From the NCBI GenBank assembly GCA_000720805.1, contig JODI01000046.1:1-64000 (forward strand): a stretch of DNA of 64,000 nt, in the 5' to 3' direction. This DNA comes from Streptomyces violaceoruber (GTDB lineage Bacteria; Actinomycetota; Actinomycetes; Streptomycetales; Streptomycetaceae). Below, piece by piece: positions 45,747 to 54,562 of the stretch. The translations under genes and the position numbers were made by a program. The notes beneath the pieces are model-generated. The model was not told where the DNA came from and did no database searches. It was given only the letters and a program-made list of their open reading frames with translations. Position 1 is the first letter of the stretch, and every line of letters starts with the position of its first letter.

Positions 45747-46601
45747 TCAGGGGAAATCGAGCGCGTTCGGGCCGAGGGGCGGTACCAGCCCCTCGGCCGC
45801 CGCACGGGTGAGCAGACCCCGGATCGCCGCATAGCCGTTCTCGCCGAGGTCGGCGGTGAACTCGTTGACGTACAGCCCGATGTGCTGGTCGGCGACGGCC
45901 GGGTCCATTTCCTGGGCGTTTTCCATGACATATGGGCGGGAAACCTCGGGATCATCCCAGGCTGCCCGGACGGACGTACGAATGGAATCGGCCAGCAGTG
46001 TCAGCGTTTCCGTGCCAAGAGAGCGCTTCGCGATGATGGCGCCCAGCGGGATCGGTAGCCCGGTCGTCGACTCCCAGTGCTCGCCCATGTCCGCGAGCTT
46101 GTGCAGGCCGTAGTTCTGGTAGGTGAAACGCGCCTCGTGGATGACGAGTCCCGCATCCACCTTCCCGTCCCGCACGGCGGGCATGATCTCGTGGAACGGC
46201 ATGACCACGATCTCGCCGACGCCCCCGGGGAGTATGTCGGCGGCCCACAGGCGGAACAGCAGGTACGCCGTCGACTTCTCGCTGGGCACGGCGACCGTAC
46301 GGCCGGTGAGGTCGACCTCCGCCTCCCGTGTCAGCACCAGCGGGCCGCAGCCCCGGCCCAGCGCGCCCCCGCAGGGCAGCAGGGCGTACTCGCCGAGGAC
46401 GTACGGCAGCACGGCGTACGACACCTTCAGCACGTCCGACTCGCCGCGCTCGGCCATGCCGTTGGTGATGTCGATGTCCGCGAACGTCACGTCGAGCGGG
46501 GGAGCGCCCGGCACCCGGCCGTGGGCCAGGGCGTCGAAGACGAAGGTGTCGTTCGGGCAGGGGGAGTAGGCGATCTGCAGTGGCTCAGTGAGTGCGGTCA
46601 T
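45747..46601 (-). CDS. mqnD: 1,4-dihydroxy-6-naphthoate synthase
   Basis: 284-residue periplasmic-binding-protein-like fold enzyme of the futalosine route to menaquinone. It converts cyclic de-hypoxanthinyl-futalosine to 1,4-dihydroxy-6-naphthoate. Family phrases are IAYSPCPNDTFVFDALAHG, DITNGMAERGESDVLKVS and MPFHEIMPAVRDGKVDAGLVIHE. The ATG at 46601 overlaps the mqnB stop by 17 bases, and mqnB is upstream on the same strand, so one operon. Streptomyces use this route. Confidence 0.95.
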   Translation of the reverse strand: MTALTEPLQIAYSPCPNDTFVFDALAHGRVPGAPPLDVTFADIDITNGMAERGESDVLKVSYAVLPYVLGEYALLPCGGALGRGCGPLVLTREAEVDLTGRTVAVPSEKSTAYLLFRLWAADILPGGVGEIVVMPFHEIMPAVRDGKVDAGLVIHEARFTYQNYGLHKLADMGEHWESTTGLPIPLGAIIAKRSLGTETLTLLADSIRTSVRAAWDDPEVSRPYVMENAQEMDPAVADQHIGLYVNEFTADLGENGYAAIRGLLTRAAAEGLVPPLGPNALDFP

Positions 46602-47304
46602 GTGTCTTCCAACTCTCCAGTGCGGGCGCGAGCTTCCCGAAGCCGGCCGTGAGGGCGGTCAGCGCGTCGCCGATGCGCCAGGCGGCGCGGTCGCGCGGGC
46701 CGACCGGGTTGGAGACCGCGCGCAGTTCCAGCACCGGCACGCCGTGCGCGGCGGCGGCCTCGGCGACCCCGAAGCCCTCCATGGCCTCGGCGAGGGCACG
46801 GGGGTGGCGGGCGCGCAGTGCGGTGGCCCGGGCGGCGGTCCCGGTCACCGTCGACACGGTCAGCACGGTGCCGGCGCGGGCTCCGGTCGCCGACATGACC
46901 TCTCGTACGAGTGATTCCGGTGGACAGTGGGTGACGGTCCCGAAGCCCAGCTCGGTCACCGGTACGAACCCGTCGGCCGTGTCGGCGCCCAGGTCGGCCG
47001 CGGTGATCTCGTCGGCGACGACGAGCGAGCCGAGGGGCGCGTCCGGCAGGAATCCGCCGCCGATCCCGGCGGAGACGACCAGATCGTAGGGGGCGCCGTC
47101 GAGGGCGGCGGCGGTGAGGGCGGTGGCGGTGGAGGCGGCGGCGAGGGCGGGGCCGACACCGGCGGCGAGGAGGTCGTACCCTCCCGGCAGGCGCTGGAGG
47201 ACCACGCCGGGAAGCGGCACCTCCCGTGCGGGCACGGGGCCCGGGAACGCGCGAGCCACCGCGTCCCGTTCGACCGGGACCGCGGTGGCTACGAGGACGC
47301 GCAT
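46585..47304 (-). CDS. mqnB: futalosine hydrolase
   Basis: 239-residue nucleosidase-fold enzyme (VVSAGIGGGFLPDAPLGSLVVADE; VLELRAVSNPVGPRD) that removes hypoxanthine from futalosine to give de-hypoxanthine futalosine, the step before cyclisation. The ATG at 47304 is at the expected place (MRVLVATAVPVERDAV). It is co-transcribed with mqnD (17-base overlap). The other mqn genes are elsewhere. Confidence 0.93.
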   Translation of the reverse strand: MRVLVATAVPVERDAVARAFPGPVPAREVPLPGVVLQRLPGGYDLLAAGVGPALAAASTATALTAAALDGAPYDLVVSAGIGGGFLPDAPLGSLVVADEITAADLGADTADGFVPVTELGFGTVTHCPPESLVREVMSATGARAGTVLTVSTVTGTAARATALRARHPRALAEAMEGFGVAEAAAAHGVPVLELRAVSNPVGPRDRAAWRIGDALTALTAGFGKLAPALESWKTHDRTH

Positions 47305-47335
47305 GTCGGTACGCGGACGCTGACGCGAGCGCCGC

Positions 47336-47830
47336 TCAGGCGTCCGCGTTCTGCAGCTTGAAGTTCCACACGCCCTTGAACTCGTTGCTCTGGGCGGCCT
47401 TGTTCTGCTGGACGATGCTGATGTACAGCGTCTTCGGCGCGGCCTGCCCCTGCTGGTCGGCGAACAGGTCGACGCCCTGGAAGGAGTAGTACGTCTTCTT
47501 GTACACGCTGGTGACCTGCTGGCCGTTGATCCACAGAGCCCAGCCCGTGTCCGCGATCTCCGGGTCGACGCCGATGCGCAGCGTCTCGCTCTGCGGCACC
47601 TCGATCCCGTCCGACGCCTTCTTCAGCGCGCACTTGGTGGCCTCTTGGCGGCCGATGTCCTTGCCGTCGTCGTAGCACTTGGCCTCGGCGCTCACCGAGT
47701 GGCTGCCCACCGTGACGGTGACGCGCGGCGTCGGCTTGTCGCAGGCCGACAGGACGAGCAGTCCGGCGGATACGGCGCCGGCGGCGGCGACAGCGCGGCG
47801 GCGTCGCACAGCGGATTGCATCGTGGTCAT
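47336..47830 (-). CDS. DUF2771 lipoprotein
   Basis: 164 residues. An Arg-rich start, hydrophobic stretch and lipobox VLSAC give a lipid anchor near residue 30. The mature part has two Cys and a CYDDGKDIGRQEATKC pattern typical of DUF2771, and ends in an aromatic-rich beta domain. Function unknown, outer face of the cell membrane. The start is the ATG at 47830 or 47821. It is downstream of an AT-poor gap of about 416 bases. Confidence 0.85.
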   Translation of the reverse strand: MTTMQSAVRRRRAVAAAGAVSAGLLVLSACDKPTPRVTVTVGSHSVSAEAKCYDDGKDIGRQEATKCALKKASDGIEVPQSETLRIGVDPEIADTGWALWINGQQVTSVYKKTYYSFQGVDLFADQQGQAAPKTLYISIVQQNKAAQSNEFKGVWNFKLQNADA

Positions 47831-48246
47831 GGCCGAAGGCTATCGGGCCCGCCCACCGGCGCTTCCACGCGGGGTACGCGGCGTGCCCGATCGGGGGTGC
47901 GTTGTGATCCACGGTGGCTCTCGCCACGCCGGCGGTGCCCACGTCGTCCGGGTTGGTGCCCGCGTCGTCGGGGTCCCTGCGGCTCAGGGGCCTCTGCGTG
48001 GGCCGGGGGCTCTGCGTGGGCCGGGAAGCCACCCGATCTCGCCCGATGCCGCCGATGGCGGTCCTACGGCGCCGGGGTGCACGGAGGCTGTCCGGGACCC
48101 GCCCCGCGCCGCCCGGGCGCAGTGGAGGCCGTCCGGGGACCGCCGCGCGCCGTCGAGTTGGTCCGGGTGGGCCCACGGCGCCGCTTACCTCGCCCGGGAC
48201 GCTCTGTACCTCACCGGCGACGCTCCCGGCCTGTCCGCGACGCTCC
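47831..48246. other. 416-base gap, no gene seen
   Basis: Between the divergently unrelated DUF2771 and MFS genes (both minus strand, so this holds the DUF2771 promoter and the MFS gene's 3' end). The open frames are GC-biased artefacts rich in Ala, Arg, Gly and Pro, with short direct repeats of GTGGGCCGGG. Nothing is recognised. Confidence 0.55.
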
Positions 48247-49716
48247 CTACGCCACCCGTGGCTTGGCGGCTGTGCCGTGGCGGGCCGAGGTCAGGAGGCC
48301 CTTGACGGTGGTCAGCCAGCCGATGGCGACGAAGGCGGCGCCCACGAACAGGCCCAGGGTGCCGTTGAGGGGCATCACTATGCCGACCGCGCCCCCGAAC
48401 ACCCAGGCCATCTGCAGCAGCGTCTCGGAGCGGGCGAACGCCGACGTACGTACCTGCTCGGGTACGTCCCGCTGGATCAGCGCGTCCAGGGACAGCTTGG
48501 CGAGTGCCTGCGAGAACCCGGCGACCGCCGCCAGGCACGCCACCAGGAACGCGCCGAAGAAGACGGCCGCCGTGACGGCCGTGCCCAGCACGACCGCCAC
48601 CACCGTCACGATGATGATCTCCGGCGCCCTCGACTTGAGCCACGCCCCGACCGCCGTACCGATCGCGTTGCCCGCGCCGGCCGAGACGCCCACTATCCCC
48701 AGCGACACCGCCGCGCTCTCGCCGGTGAGCGGATGCTCCCGCAGCAGGAAGGCGAGGAAGAAGATCAGGAAGCCGGAGAGGCAGCGCAGGGCGGCGTTGG
48801 CGCCGAGGGCGTGGGTGACGGCGATGCCGACCGTGCGCAGCCCGGGCCGCTTGACCGGCTTGAGGTGCGGCCCGTGCAGGTGCTTCTCGTCCGCCGCGAG
48901 CAGCGCGACGTCCTCGCCCTTGGCCGAGTCGACCTTCGGCGGCAGGGTGAAGGACAGGAACGTACCCGCGATGAAGATCACGAAGGCGCCGTAGAGCGGC
49001 CAGCGCGGTCCGATCGCCTGGAGCCCCGCCCCGATCGGCGCCGCGATCCCGGTCGCCAGCAGCCCGCCGAGGGTGACCCGCGAGTTGGCCTTCACGAGGG
49101 AGAACCCGGGCGGCAGGAGACGGGGCACGACGGCACTTCTCACGACGCCGTACGCCTTCGACGCGACCAGGACGCAGAGCGCGGCCGGGTACATCTCGAT
49201 GCTGCCGTTGATCACCGCGCCCGACAGGACGAGCGCGAGCAGCGCCCGGGCGAGCATCGCGCCCGCCATCGCCGCGCGGCGGCCGTGCGGAAGACGGTCG
49301 AGGAGGGGGCCGATCACCGGTGCGAGGACCGTGAAGGGCGCCATGGTGATGGCGAGGTAGAGGGCGACGCGGCCGCGGGCCTCGTCCGTGGGCACGGAGA
49401 AGAACACGGTGGAGGCGAGCGCGATGGTGATCATCACATCGCCGGCGCCGTTCACCCCGTGCAGTTCGATCAGCTTGCCGAGCCCGGACTCACCGGCCCC
49501 GTGCGCGTGGGTCACCTTGCGGATGCCGCGGGCAGGGCCGGTGACGGGAAGGTGCAGGGCGCGGCCCATCGAGCGGAGAGAGCCGTTCATCCGGCCCGAA
49601 CCGCCGCCTCGACCGCTCCCCTTGCTCCCCTTGTTTCCCTTGGTTTCTTTGATCCCTTTGAGCCCTCTGGACCCACCGATCCCGGTGGCACCTTGGGGCG
49701 TCTTCGCGGTTGCCAC
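48247..49716 (-). CDS. MFS transporter
   Basis: 489 residues. After a low-complexity tail (SRGLKGIKETKGNKGSKGS, 1-45) there are about 12 transmembrane helices, starting near GDVMITIALASTVFFSV. The MFS loop between helices 2 and 3 shows LLDRLPHGRRAAMAGAM. The member type looks like drug or metabolite efflux; the substrate is not known. The GTG at 49716 is used; earlier codons lie in the divergent promoter. Confidence 0.85.
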   Translation of the reverse strand: MATAKTPQGATGIGGSRGLKGIKETKGNKGSKGSGRGGGSGRMNGSLRSMGRALHLPVTGPARGIRKVTHAHGAGESGLGKLIELHGVNGAGDVMITIALASTVFFSVPTDEARGRVALYLAITMAPFTVLAPVIGPLLDRLPHGRRAAMAGAMLARALLALVLSGAVINGSIEMYPAALCVLVASKAYGVVRSAVVPRLLPPGFSLVKANSRVTLGGLLATGIAAPIGAGLQAIGPRWPLYGAFVIFIAGTFLSFTLPPKVDSAKGEDVALLAADEKHLHGPHLKPVKRPGLRTVGIAVTHALGANAALRCLSGFLIFFLAFLLREHPLTGESAAVSLGIVGVSAGAGNAIGTAVGAWLKSRAPEIIIVTVVAVVLGTAVTAAVFFGAFLVACLAAVAGFSQALAKLSLDALIQRDVPEQVRTSAFARSETLLQMAWVFGGAVGIVMPLNGTLGLFVGAAFVAIGWLTTVKGLLTSARHGTAAKPRVA

Positions 49717-49785
49717 CCCGTCATAGTGCCCCGAGAAAGCCCTACGTAGTGCGGTTACCGCGCGTATGGACGCGCACTTCCGGCA

Positions 49786-49829
49786 GGGATCTGGCCGGGA
49801 TCTGACCGGGATCTGACCGGGAACAGTCC
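49786..49829. repeat. 11-bp direct repeats in a divergent promoter
   Basis: GGGATCTGACC occurs at 49797-49807 and 49808-49818, with one-mismatch copy GGGATCTGGCC at 49786-49796 and a decayed fourth copy to 49829. The period of 11 puts copies on nearly one face of the helix. The region between the MFS and DUF3027 genes (49717-50018) holds no other feature. Confidence 0.8.
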
Positions 49830-50018
49830 CGTCGGTGTAGGCCAGGCGCACGGGAGCAGGTAGCGTGCGTATCTCAGCCATCCCGCAGAATGGGTGGTAG
49901 AGGTGCGCCCGAGCGTGAGCGGGCGTGGACGTCGACGCGGTCCCCGGGTCCGCTCCGTCCGCCCCGTCGCCGGCAGGCAGACGCACCCGAGAGACGGCGT
50001 AGGAGAGAAGCGATACCT

Positions 50019-50945
50019 GTGAGCGCAGCGACCACGCGAAGCCGCACCCCTGACCGCTTGTGCGCCGAGGCCGTCGACCTCGCCCGCGCCGCCGCCGAGG
50101 AGGCCGCCGCGCCCGGCGTCGTCGGCGAGCACACGGGCCTGGTGTCCGAGGGTGACCGGGTCGTCACGCACTTCTTCGGGTGCAAGGAGCTCGGGTACCG
50201 GGGCTGGCGCTGGGCCGTCACCGTCGCCCGCGCCTCCCGCGCGAAGATCGTCACCCTGGACGAGGTGGTCCTGCTCCCCGGCCCGGACGCCCTCCTCGCC
50301 CCCGAGTGGGTGCCGTGGAGCGAACGCCTGCGGCCCGGCGACATGGGCCCCGGCGACCTGCTCCCCACCGACGCCGAGGACCTGCGCCTGGAGCCCGGCT
50401 ACACCGGCGACGACGAGCCGCTGCCCAACGCCCCCGTCTCCGAGGAGATGGCGGAGCTGGTCGAGGCGGAGGACGCGGAGGTCACGCCGAGCGCCCCGGC
50501 GAGCCTGCCCGCCGTCCCCGCGCGCGGATCGATCGCCGCGGTCGCCGAGGAACTCGGCATGCGCCGGGCCCGGGTGCTCTCGCGTTACGGCCTGCACGTC
50601 GCCGCCGACCGGTGGGAGGAGTCGTACGGCGCGAAGACCCCCATGGCGCAGGCCGCGCCCGCCTCGTGTGTGAGCTGTGGATTCCTTGTGCCGATCGGGG
50701 GCTCGCTGGGACAGGCCTTCGGCGTCTGCGCCAACGAGTTCTCGCCGGCCGACGGCCGGCTGGTGTCGCTGGCGTACGGCTGCGGCGGGCATTCCGAGGC
50801 GGCGGTCATGCCGAAGCCGCCGCGGCCGGCTCCGCCGGTGATCGACGAGACGACAGTGGACCCGTTCCCGCTGCGGCCGGCGCGCGATTCCGGCTCCGTA
50901 CCGGAAGTCTCCGACGAGGACGCGGCGGAGTTGGGGCACTCGTAG
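50019..50945 (+). CDS. DUF3027 protein
   Basis: 308 residues of the actinobacterial DUF3027 family. The N-terminal part (CAEAVDLARAAAEEAA, VTHFFGCKELGYRGWRWAVT) and the C-terminal part with paired Cys (ASCVSCGFLVPIGG, then ACANEFSPADG) match family phrases; the latter may bind zinc. The middle includes the helix AAVAEELGMRRARVLSRYGL. Function unknown. The GTG at 50019 has AGGAGAG ten bases upstream. The stop lies in the first copy of a heptamer repeat. Confidence 0.8.
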   Translation: MSAATTRSRTPDRLCAEAVDLARAAAEEAAAPGVVGEHTGLVSEGDRVVTHFFGCKELGYRGWRWAVTVARASRAKIVTLDEVVLLPGPDALLAPEWVPWSERLRPGDMGPGDLLPTDAEDLRLEPGYTGDDEPLPNAPVSEEMAELVEAEDAEVTPSAPASLPAVPARGSIAAVAEELGMRRARVLSRYGLHVAADRWEESYGAKTPMAQAAPASCVSCGFLVPIGGSLGQAFGVCANEFSPADGRLVSLAYGCGGHSEAAVMPKPPRPAPPVIDETTVDPFPLRPARDSGSVPEVSDEDAAELGHS

Positions 50946-50996
50946 CCCGTAGCCCGTAGCCCGTAGCCCGTAGCCCGTAGCCCGTAGCCCGTAGCC
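50941..50996. repeat. heptamer tandem repeat, 8 copies
   Basis: CGTAGCC is repeated eight times exactly, followed by CGTGGGTT. The first copy carries the TAG stop of the DUF3027 gene, so any slippage beyond it leaves the protein unchanged. Likely a strain-variable simple repeat; no function seen. Confidence 0.92.
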
Positions 50997-51203
50997 CGTG
51001 GGTTCGGGTGGGCGGGGTGCGCGTCCCCGGCGACTCCGTCCCGGTCCAGCGGCGTACGCCCACTCACCACCCGGCTCGGTGGGTTGCGGGATTGACCTCG
51101 GGCGGAGCCGCGGGCGGCGCTCGCATCGGCGCGGGGCGCCCTTCGAACCGGCGTCGGCGCACCGCGCGGTACCTTCATCGTCACGCCGATGAGGAGAGTC
51201 AAC

Positions 51204-54200
51204 GTGAGCAAGTTCGTGCGGCCCGCGGCCGAAGGTGCGGATCCTTTCGGTACCGCTCGTCTCAGGCGAGGCGTGCTGGATGCCTGGGCCACCAGTCCCG
51301 CCCGTTTCCGTGAGGACGCCAACGCCGAGGAGGACCTCGTCCTCGGCGGGTATCGGGACCGGCTGGTCGTGGAGCTCGCTCAGAACGCCGCCGACGCCGC
51401 CGCCAGGGCCGGTGTCCCCGGCCGACTCCGTCTCACCCTGCGCGACGGTGTGCTCGTCGCCGCCAACACCGGCGCCCCGCTGGACGCGGCGGGCGTGGAG
51501 TCCCTGGCCACGCTGCGGGCCTCGGCCAAACGCGACACGGACGAGAAGACCATCGGCCGCTTCGGCGTCGGCTTCGCCGCCGTACTGTCCGTCACCGACG
51601 AGCCCGCCGTCGTCGGCCGGCACGGCGGGGTCCGCTGGTCCCTCGCCGAGGCCCGGGAACTCGCCGCCGACGTGGCCCGGCACAGCCCCGGACTGGGCGA
51701 CGAGATCCGCCGCCGCGACGGACACGTGCCGCTGCTGCGGCTCCCGTTCGCCGCCGAGGGCACCGCCCCCGACCCGTACGACACGGCCGTCATCCTGCCC
51801 CTGCGCGACGCGGCAGCCGCCGATCTCGCCGAGCGTCTGCTGGACGCCGTGGACGACGCCCTCCTGCTCGCCCTGCCCGGGCTGGACGAGGTGGTCATCG
51901 AGTCCGGAGACGGCGCCCCGCGCACGCTGCGCCGCCGCGCGGACGGCGACCTGACCGTCGTGGAGGACTCACGGGACGGTACGACCCGCTGGCGTACGGC
52001 CGCCGCGCACGGGCCGCTCACGCCGGAGCTGCTCGCCGACCGGCCCGTCGAGGAGCGGCTGCGGCCGCACTGGTCGGTCACCTGGGCCGTGCCGGTCGAT
52101 GCCGACGGCTCACCTGCCCGGCCCCGCACCAGCCCGGTCGTGCACGCCCCCACCCCCAGCGACGAACCCCTCGGCGTCCCCGCCCTGCTCATCGCGTCGT
52201 TCCCGCTGGACACCACCCGCCGGCACGCGGCCCCCGGTCCGCTCACCGACTTCCTGGTGCGGCGCGCGGCGGACGCCTACGCCGAACTCCTCGCCGGCTG
52301 GCGCCCGGTGACCACCGGCATCATCGACCTGGTGCCCGGCCCGCTGGGCAAGGGCGAGCTGGACGGAACGCTGCGGCAGGAGATCCTGGACCGTCTGCCG
52401 CGTACGTCCTTCCTGCCGCCCGCGCTGGAACCCGCGCTGCACCCCGCCGTTCAGGAATCCGATGACGACGACCTGCCCGAGTCGCTGCGTCCGCGGGACG
52501 CGGAAGTGGTGGAGGGTGCGGGCAGCGACACCGTACGGGTCCTCGCGGAGGTGCTGCCCACCCTGCTCCCCGCCGGTCTCGAACGACGCGTGGAGCTGCG
52601 GACGTTGGGGGTCGCCCGGGTCCCGCTGACCGATGCCGTGGACCGGCTGGCCGGACTGGAGAAAGCACCGCAGTGGTGGCGGCGGCTCTACGACAGCCTC
52701 GCCGGCGTCGATCCGGACCGGCTGTCCGGGCTCCCCGTGCCCCTCGCCGACGGGCGCACGACGATCGGCCCCCGCCAAGTCCTCCTGCCCACCTCGGAGG
52801 GCGCCCCCGTCGACCCCGAGGTCCTCGCCCGGCTCGGCCTCAAGGTCGCCCACCCGGACGCCGCCCACCCCCTCCTGGAGAAGCTCGGCGCGCTGCCCGC
52901 GACTCCGCGCGCGGTGCTCACGACCCCGCAGGTCCGGGCCGCCGTCGCCGCCTCGCTGGACGAGGAAGGGGGGCTGGACTGGGAGCAGGACGTGCCCGAC
53001 GCCGAGGAACTGGCCGACACCGTCCTCGCGTTGGTCCGGGACGCGGGCCTGGAGCCCGGTGACGAGCCCTGGCTCGGCGCGCTCGCGCTGCCCGACGAGG
53101 ACGGCGAACTGGTCCCCGCGGGCGAACTGGTCCTGCCCGGCAGCCCTTTCCACCAGGTCATGCGCGAGGACGAACTCGCCGGCGTGGACCCCGAGTTGGC
53201 GGAGAAGTGGGGCGAGCAGCCGCTGGCCGCCTGCGGGGTGCTCGCCACCTTCGCCCTGGTCCGGGCCACCGACGTCGTACTCGACCCCGACGAACTTGAG
53301 CCCAGGGAAGGCGACTTCGCCGAACCGGACGACGCCGGGCTGCTGGACGCCGTGGACGTGTGGTGCGAGGACATCCTCGACCGCTTCCCCGACACCCCGG
53401 TACCGCCGGTCGCCACGGAGCTGGTCGCCGTACGGGACCTGGACCTGGTGGACGACGACCAGTGGCCCCGGGCGCTCGCCCTGCTGTCGCGACCCCCCTT
53501 CCGTGACGCGATCGTCGAACCGGTGCGGATCCTGCTGCCCGACGGCACGCACGAGGTCGTACGGCCGTACACGGCCTGGTGGCTGCGCGGCAATCCGGTC
53601 CTCGACGGCCGCCGCCCGGCCGGTCTCCTCGCCGCCGGCGGCGACCCGCTCCTGCGCGGCCTGTACGAGGAGGCAGACGCGACCGGGTTCGACGACGAGC
53701 AGGTCCTGCGGGCACTGGGGGTACGGACATCGGTCGCCGCACTGCTCGACGAGCCGGGGGGCGCCGCCGAGCTGCTGGAGCGCCTGGCCGACCCGGACCG
53801 GGAGGTGAGCGCCGCCCAACTGCACGGTCTCTACAGCGCGTTGGCCGACCTGGACCCCGAGCAGGTGACCCTGCCGGACGAGCTGCGGGCCGTGGTCGAC
53901 GGGCGGGTCGAGGTCGTGGACGCGGCAGACGCCGTGGTTGTCGACTCACCCGACCTGCTGCCCTTCACGGAGGGCGTCCCCCTGCTGCCCGTACGCCCGA
54001 CGCGGGCCGCCGAACTCGCCGAACTGTTCCAGGTGCGGCGCCTGAGCGAGTCCGTCACGGGCGAAGTCGACTCCGAGGGCACGGAACACGACGTCCCGGA
54101 GCCGGTACGGGTGCTCCTCGGTGCGAGGACCCCCGCGACGTACGTCGAACACGAGGAACTCGTCGTCGACGGCGTGGAGATCGACTGGCGCCTCACGAAC

Positions 54201-54350
54201 GACGGCACGCTGCACGCCGCCACCCTGGAGGGCGTGGCCGCGGGCCTCGCCTGGGCGGCGGGCCAGTGGCCGCGGCGGTTCGAGGTGGCGGCGTTGCTGG
54301 AGGATCCGTCACGGACGCAGGAACTGGCCCGGGACCGCTGGTTCGACTGA
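51204..54350 (+). CDS. sacsin-like GHKL ATPase-domain protein
   Basis: 1048 residues. The N-terminal about 200 form a GHKL ATP-binding domain like that of sacsin, Hsp90 and topoisomerase VI: VVELAQNAADAAARAG carries the metal-binding Asn with its Glu, and GRFGVGFAAVLSVTD carries the glycine-rich lid. The rest is long, acidic, leucine-rich and not recognised; regular WRRLYDSLAGVDPDRL and similar segments may be repeats. The GTG at 51204 follows GAGGAGAG. Possibly a chaperone- or defence-like ATPase; no partner nuclease or toxin is adjacent. Just downstream lie the secreted paralogues. Confidence 0.8.
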   Translation: MSKFVRPAAEGADPFGTARLRRGVLDAWATSPARFREDANAEEDLVLGGYRDRLVVELAQNAADAAARAGVPGRLRLTLRDGVLVAANTGAPLDAAGVESLATLRASAKRDTDEKTIGRFGVGFAAVLSVTDEPAVVGRHGGVRWSLAEARELAADVARHSPGLGDEIRRRDGHVPLLRLPFAAEGTAPDPYDTAVILPLRDAAAADLAERLLDAVDDALLLALPGLDEVVIESGDGAPRTLRRRADGDLTVVEDSRDGTTRWRTAAAHGPLTPELLADRPVEERLRPHWSVTWAVPVDADGSPARPRTSPVVHAPTPSDEPLGVPALLIASFPLDTTRRHAAPGPLTDFLVRRAADAYAELLAGWRPVTTGIIDLVPGPLGKGELDGTLRQEILDRLPRTSFLPPALEPALHPAVQESDDDDLPESLRPRDAEVVEGAGSDTVRVLAEVLPTLLPAGLERRVELRTLGVARVPLTDAVDRLAGLEKAPQWWRRLYDSLAGVDPDRLSGLPVPLADGRTTIGPRQVLLPTSEGAPVDPEVLARLGLKVAHPDAAHPLLEKLGALPATPRAVLTTPQVRAAVAASLDEEGGLDWEQDVPDAEELADTVLALVRDAGLEPGDEPWLGALALPDEDGELVPAGELVLPGSPFHQVMREDELAGVDPELAEKWGEQPLAACGVLATFALVRATDVVLDPDELEPREGDFAEPDDAGLLDAVDVWCEDILDRFPDTPVPPVATELVAVRDLDLVDDDQWPRALALLSRPPFRDAIVEPVRILLPDGTHEVVRPYTAWWLRGNPVLDGRRPAGLLAAGGDPLLRGLYEEADATGFDDEQVLRALGVRTSVAALLDEPGGAAELLERLADPDREVSAAQLHGLYSALADLDPEQVTLPDELRAVVDGRVEVVDAADAVVVDSPDLLPFTEGVPLLPVRPTRAAELAELFQVRRLSESVTGEVDSEGTEHDVPEPVRVLLGARTPATYVEHEELVVDGVEIDWRLTNDGTLHAATLEGVAAGLAWAAGQWPRRFEVAALLEDPSRTQELARDRWFD

Positions 54351-54457
54351 CCCGCAGATCGTCACCGACGGGGTGTTCCGGGGCAACTCCCGCTCGCTCC
54401 GTGGGTGTTCGCGCCAGAAATTCATTTCTCTCGTACAACCTTTCACATTCGCCGTGG

Positions 54458-54549
54458 ATCTCTTCACATGAGTCAACAGACTCACGATCACTTGGGTCCC
54501 GCGTCGACGACGAGCCGTCAGGAACGACCGGTGCCGGGACCCTTCTTCC
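54458..54549 (+). promoter_or_regulatory. structured leader of secreted paralogue 1
   Basis: Block ATCT-N7-TGAGTC-AACA-GACTCA (54458-54484) makes a 6-bp stem, then GATCACTT, then a stem GGGTCCCG (54494-54501) with CGGGACCC (54535-54542) followed by TTCTTCC. The ATG is 20 bases past the second stem. The same order recurs in two other leaders here (55501 and 56641). The second stem leaves no room for a promoter before the ATG, so it should be in the mRNA. Confidence 0.7.
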
Positions 54550-54562
54550 ACGTGGGGAATAC

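Noticed and set aside
47645..48994. Plus-strand frame of 449 codons across DUF2771/MFS gap
   Set aside because: Runs antisense to two good genes and has the usual shadow composition.
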